A DNA stretch of 14,391 bases from Caldifarciminota bacterium (GTDB lineage Bacteria; Hydrothermota; UBA3072; WFRC01): positions 1 to 14,391 of the forward strand of contig WFRC01000324.1 of the NCBI GenBank assembly GCA_015486685.1, in the 5' to 3' direction. The translations under genes and the position numbers were made by a program. Below, piece by piece: positions 7,006 through 13,992 of the stretch (within the stretch, counting starts at the first letter, position 1; every line of letters starts with the position of its first letter). The notes under the pieces are model-generated. The model did not search any database. It worked only from the letters and a program-made list of their open reading frames with translations, and was not told where the DNA came from.

Positions 7006-8376
7006 ATGTTCTCCCTTGATGATACTATTACGGCTATATCAACACCTATTGGTATTGGGGCTATAGGTGTTGTGAGAATAAGCGGAAATGATGCGCTTAA
7101 TATTGCGGATAGGATTTTCCTTTCTAAAAATAGGCCATCTCAATCTCCATCCCATAGGATATTGTATGGGCATATTATTGACCCTGAAACAGAAGAGATT
7201 ATTGATGAAGTCCTGCTTGCTGTGATGAGGAAACCTCATACATATACAAGAGAGGATATTGTGGAGATAAGCACCCATGGGGGTATAGGTGTTGCAAGAT
7301 TGGTTCTACAAACTGTTATAAAATCAGGCGCAAGGGAGGCGCAACCTGGCGAATTTACCCTCAGGGCATTCTTAAACGGAAGAATAGACCTATCTCAAGC
7401 AGAGGCAATCCTGGATATTATAAATTCCCGCACAAAAGAGGGGATAGGTATAGCCCTTTCGCAATTGGAAGGACAGTTGTCCGGATTTATAAGTGAATTG
7501 AGGGGAAATCTTATTAATATCGCTTCTTTGTTAGAACTTTCACTTGATTTTGTCGAAGAAGACCTTGTTTTACCATCTTCTCAGAAGATTGAAGAGATTA
7601 TATCTGATGCAACCGAAAATTTAGAGAGGATTATTTCTACTTACCGAAGGGGTAATATCATAAAAAATGGCGTGAATGCGTTAATTGTGGGTAAACCCAA
7701 TGTGGGTAAATCAAGTATATTTAATGCACTTCTATTGGAGGAGAGAGCAATTGTAACGCCTTATCCGGGAACTACAAGGGATATGGTAGAGGGTTGGCTG
7801 AATGTTGACGGTATCCCTGTTAGATTGATTGATTCGGCAGGTATAAGGGATACCATACATCCTATAGAAAGTATTGGAGTGCAAAGAACAAAGACGATGA
7901 TGGGGAAAACAGATATTATTATTGCTGTATTTGACATTTCTGATGACATATCCGATGAAGATAAAGAATTATTAGAAAACATTAAGGATAAAAATGTTAT
8001 TTATGTATTGAATAAAAAGGATATTGGGGAAACCTTTCCCGTAGGAAATATATCTGCCAAAAGCCCGATTGTTCCGACATCTGCCGTGAAAATGGAGGGC
8101 ATAGATACATTACAAGACGCAATCAGAGATACAATATCCAGAGGTACGGGGGTAGAAAGTGATATTATCATTACAAATGAGCGGCATTATGTGGCATTGA
8201 AAAATGCGTTAGTCTCATTGAATAAGGCACGGGAAAATCTTAATGCAGGTTATACGCAAGAAATTATAGCAGAAGACATTAAAGAGGCGATTGATGATTT
8301 AGGGGAAATTATTGGAGAAAATGTAACAGATGAAGTGCTTCAGGACATATTTTCAAAATTCTGCGTGGGAAAATGA
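7006..8376 (+). CDS. mnmE: tRNA modification GTPase MnmE (TrmE)
   Basis: MnmE works with MnmG to build the 5-carboxymethylaminomethyl group (or its aminomethyl form) on wobble U34 of tRNAs for Lys, Glu, Gln, Leu and Arg, using methylenetetrahydrofolate and GTP hydrolysis. The protein has 456 residues, the usual length. An N-terminal folate-binding domain (DTITAISTPIGIGAIGVVRI) is followed by a helical domain that wraps an inserted G domain: P-loop GKPNVGKS at 229-236, GTTRD at 255-259, DSAG at 276-279 (usually DTAG), and NKKD at 336-339. The C-terminus is FCVGK, a mild variant of FCIGK that keeps the catalytic Cys. Two ATGs are adjacent. The one at 7006 is chosen because AGGA at 6998-7001 is better spaced for it than for 7003. 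The stop overlaps the CHASE2 cyclase start (ATGA). mnmG is not in the window. Confidence 0.96.
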   Translation: MFSLDDTITAISTPIGIGAIGVVRISGNDALNIADRIFLSKNRPSQSPSHRILYGHIIDPETEEIIDEVLLAVMRKPHTYTREDIVEISTHGGIGVARLVLQTVIKSGAREAQPGEFTLRAFLNGRIDLSQAEAILDIINSRTKEGIGIALSQLEGQLSGFISELRGNLINIASLLELSLDFVEEDLVLPSSQKIEEIISDATENLERIISTYRRGNIIKNGVNALIVGKPNVGKSSIFNALLLEERAIVTPYPGTTRDMVEGWLNVDGIPVRLIDSAGIRDTIHPIESIGVQRTKTMMGKTDIIIAVFDISDDISDEDKELLENIKDKNVIYVLNKKDIGETFPVGNISAKSPIVPTSAVKMEGIDTLQDAIRDTISRGTGVESDIIITNERHYVALKNALVSLNKARENLNAGYTQEIIAEDIKEAIDDLGEIIGENVTDEVLQDIFSKFCVGK

Positions 8377-10340
8377 AAAAGATTATTCTCATTTCTGCCA
8401 TTTTTCTTATCTCTTTGATGTTTTCCAGCCTGAAAGTAACGCAATATCTTGAATTAAAAACAGAGGATATAAGATTTAATCTCAGGGGTGCGAGAACACC
8501 CCCTCCGAATATTGTAGTAGTGGACATAGATGATGATTCTTATGATGCATTAAAGATGAGATTTCCTTGGGACAGAAGTATTTACGGCAAATTGTTAAAG
8601 AACTTGAAGAAGGCAAAAGCGAAGATGGTAATTTTTGATATTGAATTTGATGTGCCTGCTAAATCGGAGGAAGATTCAATATTTGCTGCTGCAATTAAAG
8701 ATTTTGGCAATGTAGTTATGGGCGGGGCATTAAAGACGGGCATTACCTCAACGGTAGTTTACCCTATCAAACCCTTTTTAAGATATTGTAAAGTAGGGAT
8801 GTTAAATAAATTATATGATATAGATGGCGTTGTCAGGAGATATCCTATGAGGTTAAAATATGGTGGAAATGCATATAATTCTATTGCCCTTGCTGCATTT
8901 TCTTCGCTATGTCGTAAGCGATTACCTGCTTCCGATATAGTGAATATGGATTTTTACGGACCTCCAAAGACATTCCCATATTATTCATTCTGGACGGCAG
9001 TTGATGATTCAACCTTTCTTGTTCCGGGAATAGAAGACACCCCAAATGATGTAAATGCCTTTAATGAACTTTTGCAGGATAGCGTTTTCTACAATAAGAT
9101 TGTTTTCGTAGGTGCAAGCATATCAGAATTTCACGACCTTGACCAAACTCCATTCTACAATTATAAGGGAAGCAAAAATTTAATGCCGGGTGTTGAATTA
9201 CATGCAACAATGCTTGCAAATTTGATTGAAGGTAGATGGATAAAAAAATTACCTTACTATTTTAATATTCTATTCCTTATTATTCTTGCTGTTATATTTT
9301 CATTTTTACCTTATGACAGGATATATCTTTCGTTATTTATTGCAATTTTCATAATAATTCTAATAATTTTTCTATCAATAATTGCGTTTATGAAAGATAC
9401 CTATATTCAATTAATGCCGCTTCTTATTGTGTCTGTATTCGGATATGCGGGTGGAATGATTGAAAAGTTTATAAAAACACGAAGAGAAAAGCAGTGGATA
9501 ACATCTATTTTTGGAAGATATGTATCAAAAGAAATTGTCAGCACCATCTTAAAAAAGCCCGAAATCATCCATTTAGGTGGGGAGAAACGAAGGGTAAGCA
9601 TACTTTTTTCTGATATAGAGGGATTTACCACATTTTCTGAAAAAATATCCCCTGAAAAGGTTGTTAAAATCTTGAATGTGTATCTGGAGAGGTTAACAGA
9701 TATTGTGATAGGCTACAAAGGTATGGTGGATAAATTTGAAGGTGATGCGATAATGGCTGTTTTTGGTGTCCCTATATCTCTTGAAAATAGTGCAGAAATG
9801 ACAGTTTTATGCGGATTGAAAATGCAGGAGGAGATTAAAAAGATGATAAACTTAGAGGAAATCCCTCCGTTAAAAACAAGGATAGGTATAAACACAGGGG
9901 AGGTAATTGCAGGGAATCTTGGTTCAAGACAGAGGATGGATTATACGGTAATGGGAGATGCGGTAAATCTTGCCTCAAGATTGGAGGGGATAAATAAGTT
10001 CTACGGGACAAAAATTTTAATAGGGGAAGACACCTATAAAGAAATAAAAGGTAAAATTTTGTGCAGGGAAATAGATAGGATTCGCGTGAAGGGAAAAGAA
10101 ACGCCTATATCCATATATGAACCTATTTCAGAAACTTTAAGGACATTAAAGGAAAAATATGAAAACGGACTAAATCTATATAGGGATAAAAAGTGGGGGA
10201 GAGCAAAGGAGATTTTTTCCAATCTTTACAAAGAATATAAAGATGTGCCTTCAAAAACAATATTAGGAAGAATTGTGGATTTTGAAGAAAAACCACCCGA
10301 ACAAAATTGGAATGGTGTATTCACATTCTACCAGAAGTGA
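8373..10340 (+). CDS. CHASE2-domain membrane adenylate cyclase (class III)
   Basis: This is a 655-residue receptor-type cyclase. The first 20 residues form one membrane anchor. An extracytoplasmic CHASE2 sensor spans about 25-290 (IVVVDIDDDSYDAL, FPWDRSIYGKLL, MVIFDIEFD, VFVGAS, MPGVELHATMLANL). Three membrane helices follow at about 296-362, then the catalytic domain at about 403-575. Metal Asp are D414 (FSDIEGFTTFS) and D458 (KFEGDAIMAVFG). The Lys/Thr pair K454 and T525 (DYTVMGDAVN) is the adenine-selecting set of bacterial adenylate cyclases. Catalytic N532 and R536 (VNLASRLEG) are intact, as is R503 (RIGINTGE). The tail at 593-655 (a helix pair, then WNGVF) is common in this subfamily. 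It probably makes cAMP from ATP at the inner membrane in response to an outside signal. It overlaps mnmE by 4 bases and is probably co-transcribed with it. Unlike the cyclase gene at 1232-3757, every key residue is present. Confidence 0.93.
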   Translation: MKKIILISAIFLISLMFSSLKVTQYLELKTEDIRFNLRGARTPPPNIVVVDIDDDSYDALKMRFPWDRSIYGKLLKNLKKAKAKMVIFDIEFDVPAKSEEDSIFAAAIKDFGNVVMGGALKTGITSTVVYPIKPFLRYCKVGMLNKLYDIDGVVRRYPMRLKYGGNAYNSIALAAFSSLCRKRLPASDIVNMDFYGPPKTFPYYSFWTAVDDSTFLVPGIEDTPNDVNAFNELLQDSVFYNKIVFVGASISEFHDLDQTPFYNYKGSKNLMPGVELHATMLANLIEGRWIKKLPYYFNILFLIILAVIFSFLPYDRIYLSLFIAIFIIILIIFLSIIAFMKDTYIQLMPLLIVSVFGYAGGMIEKFIKTRREKQWITSIFGRYVSKEIVSTILKKPEIIHLGGEKRRVSILFSDIEGFTTFSEKISPEKVVKILNVYLERLTDIVIGYKGMVDKFEGDAIMAVFGVPISLENSAEMTVLCGLKMQEEIKKMINLEEIPPLKTRIGINTGEVIAGNLGSRQRMDYTVMGDAVNLASRLEGINKFYGTKILIGEDTYKEIKGKILCREIDRIRVKGKETPISIYEPISETLRTLKEKYENGLNLYRDKKWGRAKEIFSNLYKEYKDVPSKTILGRIVDFEEKPPEQNWNGVFTFYQK

Positions 10341-10440
10341 AAAAGCCCGTCTTTTCTCTATTACTTTGTCGTTCTAATGCTTTACCGAAGCATCTCATCC
10401 TAAATTGATAATTGATAATGACTGACCCCAATTTTTTCCC
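10341..10440. repeat. Intergenic stretch with possible dispersed-repeat remnant
   Basis: After the cyclase stop come TTTGTCGTTCTAATGC and CCGAAGCATCTCATCC. Together they resemble the GTCATTCTGAGCGAAGCGAAG-type intergenic repeats found in many bacteria. A tandem ATTGATA pair follows (10404-10410, 10411-10417), then GACTGACCCC. I see no convincing rho-independent terminator; the AAAAG/CTTTT pair at about 10341-10357 is only 5 base pairs of A/T-rich stem. No glycine riboswitch is recognisable before gcvPB. Confidence 0.3.
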
Positions 10441-10468
10441 TTGACAGAAAAAAAATAAGTTTTATATT
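10441..10468 (+). promoter_or_regulatory. Strong sigma-70-type promoter of the gcvPB run
   Basis: There is a perfect TTGACA (10441-10446), a 16-base spacer, and TATATT (10463-10468, 5 of 6), then AAAGGT and the gcvPB ATG. The usual 6-base distance puts +1 on the A of the ATG at 10475, so the transcript would be leaderless. Confidence 0.7.
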
Positions 10469-10474
10469 AAAGGT

Positions 10475-11908
10475 ATGAAACTTCTAAATGAAATATCCAA
10501 AAAACAAAAAGGGAAAATTCCTATTGCAAAGATAGATATCCCCGAAAGGGATATAAAGGATTTAATCCCTGAAAAGTATTTGAGGCAGGATGAAACTTTT
10601 CTGCCTGAATTGTCTGAAGTAGAGGTTGTCAGACACTTTGTAAATCTTTCATCCTTGAATTATCATCTTGATAAAGGCATATATCCTCTGGGGTCCTGCA
10701 CGATGAAATATAATCCGAAAATTTCCGAGGATATGGCGAGAATGCCTTCTTTTTCCGCTATCCATCCGTTTTCCCCTGAAGAAACAGTTCAGGGGGCATT
10801 AAAATTGATGTATGAGTTATCTGATATACTTGCAGATATATCAGGATTGAAAGGTATTACGCTTCAGCCTACTGCCGGTGCGCATAGTGAACTTACGGGG
10901 ATGCTCCTCGTCAGGGCATACCATAATTTTAAGGGAAATAATAAAAAGAAGGTGATTATACCTGATTCTGCTCATGGGACAAATCCTGCATCCTGCACAT
11001 TAGCAGGTTTTGAACCTGTTGGATTAAAATCCGGTCCCAATGGGATACTGGAAATTGAAGATGTTGAAAAGGCAGTAGATGATGATGTAGGTTGTTTGAT
11101 GGTTACCAATCCAAATACACTTGGTCTTTTTGAAACACATATTAAAGAAATTGCCGAGATACTTCACAAAAAGGATGCACTGCTTTATATGGACGGGGCA
11201 AATCTCAACGCGATTATGGGGATTGTTAAACCCGGAGAAACAGGGGTTGATATTCTGCATTTCAATCTTCATAAAACATTTTCTACCCCTCATGGCGGTG
11301 GAGGGCCAGGAGGTGGAGGAATTGGTGTATCTGAAAAGTTGGTTGATTTTCTTCCTGTGCCTGTGATAAGATGGGATGGTGAAAGATACTTATTTGATTA
11401 TAATCTACCTCATTCTATAGGTAAAATTTCAACATTTTTTGGAAACTTTGGTGTAATGGTAAAGGCTTATGTTTATTTGAGGATGTTGGGCGAGCAAGGC
11501 ATTAAAAGGGTTTCGAAACAGGCAGTAATTTCAGCCAATTACTTAAAGGAACGATTAAAGGAATATTATCTATTGCCTTACGATAAACCCTGTATGCATG
11601 AGTTTGTCCTTTCAGGTGATAGGCAGAAGAAAAATGGAGTGAAGACGCTGGATATAGCAAAGGCATTATTGGATAAGGGCTTTCATGCACCAACTGTATA
11701 TTTTCCTCTCATTGTTCATGAGGCGTTAATGATTGAGCCCACAGAAACAGAACCTCTGTCGAGTCTTGATACATTTGCAGATGCCCTGATTGAAATAGCA
11801 AAAAAGTCTAAGGATGCTCCGGAAGAGATTAATTCTGCCCCTATAAATACACCTGTTGGAAGGTTGGATGAGGCAAAGGCAGCGAGAGAACTGAATGTTA
11901 GGTGGTAA
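10475..11908 (+). CDS. gcvPB: Glycine dehydrogenase (decarboxylating) subunit 2, P-protein beta chain
   Basis: The split P-protein of the glycine cleavage system decarboxylates glycine with PLP and passes the aminomethyl group to the lipoyl arm of GcvH. The 477 residues fit the GcvPB subunit, which carries the PLP lysine: K267 in FNLHKTFSTPHGGGGPG. Other marks are YPLGSCTMKYNPK at 70-82, the TAGAHSE region at 133-139, DSAHGTNPAS at 164-173, and MDGANLNAIMG at 239-249. The enzyme needs GcvPA as a partner, plus GcvT and GcvH; none is in the window, although gcvPA commonly sits directly upstream of gcvPB. Here the upstream gene is a cyclase and gcvPB has its own promoter. The predicted start of transcription coincides with the ATG. 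Its 3' end overlaps the next gene by 14 bases, tying it to a GlmL-like cluster. Confidence 0.96.
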   Translation: MKLLNEISKKQKGKIPIAKIDIPERDIKDLIPEKYLRQDETFLPELSEVEVVRHFVNLSSLNYHLDKGIYPLGSCTMKYNPKISEDMARMPSFSAIHPFSPEETVQGALKLMYELSDILADISGLKGITLQPTAGAHSELTGMLLVRAYHNFKGNNKKKVIIPDSAHGTNPASCTLAGFEPVGLKSGPNGILEIEDVEKAVDDDVGCLMVTNPNTLGLFETHIKEIAEILHKKDALLYMDGANLNAIMGIVKPGETGVDILHFNLHKTFSTPHGGGGPGGGGIGVSEKLVDFLPVPVIRWDGERYLFDYNLPHSIGKISTFFGNFGVMVKAYVYLRMLGEQGIKRVSKQAVISANYLKERLKEYYLLPYDKPCMHEFVLSGDRQKKNGVKTLDIAKALLDKGFHAPTVYFPLIVHEALMIEPTETEPLSSLDTFADALIEIAKKSKDAPEEINSAPINTPVGRLDEAKAARELNVRW

Positions 11909-12218
11909 TGATTTTGATTTTAATGTATATAGTGTAGAGGATATTGCACCTGAAAGGAGAAAGGAAATTATCGGGAAGGTAGCACAGGAGATTGTTGAGA
12001 GAAATCTTACAACGCCTGCAATCTTTTTTCTTGAGATGGGGAAACCTTTAAGTTTTCTTGGAAGTCAGGCGATGATTGTTGCGAATCCTTTTGTTCAGGT
12101 TTTCTTTCCATCACGCATATACAGGGAGTTATCCGTTATAATGGAAAAAAGGGAATATGTAGAGATGTTGATTACAGAGATTGAAAGGAGAAATAATGAA
12201 GTCAAAAAAGGAAATTAA
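11895..12218 (+). CDS. Small uncharacterised protein, conserved-looking TTPAIFFLEMGKPLSF motif
   Basis: The protein has 107 residues. I recognise the pattern TTPAIFFLEMGKPLSF (39-54) followed by LGSQA and NPFV as one that recurs in small hypothetical proteins of anaerobic bacteria, but I know no function. Before it lies a charged helix (PERRKEIIGKVAQEIVERN, 19-37). The middle is hydrophobic (42-71) with Pro and Gly breaks, so it could be a short membrane-associated segment rather than a clean transmembrane helix. The end is a charged helix (83-105). The start at 11895 lies inside the gcvPB end (14-base overlap), and the stop lies 23 bases past the ATG of the GlmL-like gene, so both junctions are coupled. 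The context suggests it works with the GlmL-like protein. A first ATG further downstream in frame would remove the motif, so 11895 is preferred. Confidence 0.75.
   Translation: MLGGNDFDFNVYSVEDIAPERRKEIIGKVAQEIVERNLTTPAIFFLEMGKPLSFLGSQAMIVANPFVQVFFPSRIYRELSVIMEKREYVEMLITEIERRNNEVKKGN
12184..12190 (+). promoter_or_regulatory. Ribosome binding site deciding the GlmL-like start
   Basis: AAAGGAG ends 5 bases before the ATG at 12196. It favours that ATG over the in-frame TTG at 12181, which would add five residues and has no comparable site. Confidence 0.7.
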
Positions 12219-13992
12219 AAGAATTTTAGCCACAGATTGTGGAAGCACAACTACCAAGGCTATCCTGATTGAAAAAAAGGGAGATGAATATCGGCTTATT
12301 GTTAGAGGTGAAGCTCCAACTACTGTAGAAGCGCCATTTGAAGATGTAACAAGGGGAGTTTTGAATGCTATAAGAGAGGTAGAAGAATTAACAGGAAATC
12401 AGATACTTGAAGGTGAAAAGATTATTAAAGATGTTGATGGAAAAAGGGGTGTTGATATATATGTTTCTACTTCAAGTGCCGGTGGAGGTCTTCAGATGAT
12501 GGTTGCAGGAGTGGTAAAAAGTATGACTGCTGAAAGCGCTGCGAGGGCTGCTCTGGGTGCAGGAGCAATTGTTATGGATGTAATTGCTTCAAATGATAAA
12601 AGGCTTCCTCATCAGAGAATTGAACTTATAAGAAAACTGAGGCCGGATATGATTTTACTCTCCGGAGGCATAGACGGCGGGACTGTTTCACATGTTGTAG
12701 AACTTGCAGAAATTATAAGGGCGGCTGACCCGAAACCCCGATTTGGTACGGGCTATGATTTACCTGTAATTTATGCAGGGAACAAGGATGCAAGGGGAAA
12801 TATTAAAGATATTCTTGAAGATAGATCTGCCCTCTCAATTGTAGATAATCTCAGACCCATTTTGGAGAGGGAAAATCTTTCACCTGCAAGGGATGCTATT
12901 CATAATCTATTTATGGAACATGTAATGGCTCATGCCCCAGGTTATAAAAAATTGATGGGATGGACAGATGTATCAATAATGCCCACACCGGGAGCGGTAG
13001 GGCTTCTTGTTGAGCATGTTGCTCGCAAGGAAAACATTGAAGTATTGGGGGTTGACATAGGTGGAGCAACAACAGATATATTCTCTGTATTTCAGGAGAT
13101 TTTCAATAGAACGGTAAGTGCAAATCTGGGTATGAGTTATTCTATATCCAATGTCCTTGCAGAAGCAGGGATTGAAAATATTCTAAGATGGATACCTTTC
13201 CATATAGATGAAAAGAGATTGAGGAACAAGATCAGGAATAAGATGATAAGACCTACTACAATCCCTCAATCACTTGAAGAATTGATGATTGAGCAGGCAA
13301 TTGCAAGGGAGGCTTTAAGATTAGCCCTTATTCAGCATAAAGATATGGCAGTCGGTTTAAAAGGTGTCCAGCAGGAAAGAACAATATCCGATGCATTCGC
13401 TCAAACAAGGACAGGTGCAAGCCTTGTAAATATGATGACACTAAATCTTATAATAGGTTCCGGTGGTATACTTTCGCATGCCCCGAGGAGGGCTCAATCT
13501 GCCTTGATGATGATTGATGCATTCCTGCCGGAAGGTATTACAAAATTGGCGGTAGATTCAATATTTATGATGCCCCATCTTGGTGTTCTTTCCACTGTTC
13601 ATGAAGAGGCGGCAACAGAGGTATTTAATAAGGATTGCCTTGTAAGGCTTGGCAGTTGTATTGTTCCATCTGGACAATCTAAGGAAGGTCAAGTTATGGC
13701 AACAATAAAATGGAGTAAAGGAGAAATTAACCTCAAATATGGAGAGATGAAATTGATACCTCTTGGCGAAGGAGAGAAAGAAAATTTTGAAATTACACCC
13801 TCAAAGCAATTTGATGTTGGTATGGGAAGAGGTAAAAAATGGGAAGGCGAAATAGAAGGTGGTGTTGTGGGTGTAATTATTGACGGTCGGGGGAGACCTC
13901 TGCAATTACCAAAAGATGAGAATAAAAGGATGAAAAAGATAGAAGAATGGAATAAAGAATTGAATGTATATCCGGAAAGAGGAGGAGAATAA
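12196..13992 (+). CDS. GlmL/MutL-family ASKHA ATPase with C-terminal extension
   Basis: This is a 598-residue soluble protein of the family annotated as glutamate mutase L or methylaspartate mutase accessory protein. Members are actin/Hsp70-like ATPases, thought to reactivate B12-dependent mutases. Visible landmarks are the phosphate-1 loop LATDCGSTTTKA (11-22), STSSAGGGLQMMVAGVVKSM (91-110), LLSGGIDGGT (154-163), the phosphate-2 loop VLGVDIGGATTDIFSV (283-298), and the adenosine-site IIGSGGILSH (419-428). Typical GlmL proteins are about 460 residues. This one continues into a beta-rich tail at about 495-575 ending GGVVGVIIDGRGRPL, a longer form seen in some phyla. The start is set by AAAGGAG just upstream. 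It overlaps the small gene before it by 23 bases and the next gene by one base (TAATG). No mutase subunit (glmS, glmE) is nearby, so its client is unknown. Confidence 0.85.
   Translation: MKSKKEIKRILATDCGSTTTKAILIEKKGDEYRLIVRGEAPTTVEAPFEDVTRGVLNAIREVEELTGNQILEGEKIIKDVDGKRGVDIYVSTSSAGGGLQMMVAGVVKSMTAESAARAALGAGAIVMDVIASNDKRLPHQRIELIRKLRPDMILLSGGIDGGTVSHVVELAEIIRAADPKPRFGTGYDLPVIYAGNKDARGNIKDILEDRSALSIVDNLRPILERENLSPARDAIHNLFMEHVMAHAPGYKKLMGWTDVSIMPTPGAVGLLVEHVARKENIEVLGVDIGGATTDIFSVFQEIFNRTVSANLGMSYSISNVLAEAGIENILRWIPFHIDEKRLRNKIRNKMIRPTTIPQSLEELMIEQAIAREALRLALIQHKDMAVGLKGVQQERTISDAFAQTRTGASLVNMMTLNLIIGSGGILSHAPRRAQSALMMIDAFLPEGITKLAVDSIFMMPHLGVLSTVHEEAATEVFNKDCLVRLGSCIVPSGQSKEGQVMATIKWSKGEINLKYGEMKLIPLGEGEKENFEITPSKQFDVGMGRGKKWEGEIEGGVVGVIIDGRGRPLQLPKDENKRMKKIEEWNKELNVYPERGGE

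Noticed and set aside
10341..10360. Rho-independent terminator after the CHASE2 cyclase
   Set aside because: The AAAAG/CTTTT stem is only 5 base pairs of weak pairing, with no clean T run.
10341..10474. Glycine riboswitch before gcvPB
   Set aside because: No recognisable aptamer, and the promoter lies directly against the start codon, leaving no leader.
12181..12195. TTG start for the GlmL-like gene
   Set aside because: The ATG at 12196 has a well-spaced AAAGGAG, which overlaps the TTG extension itself.
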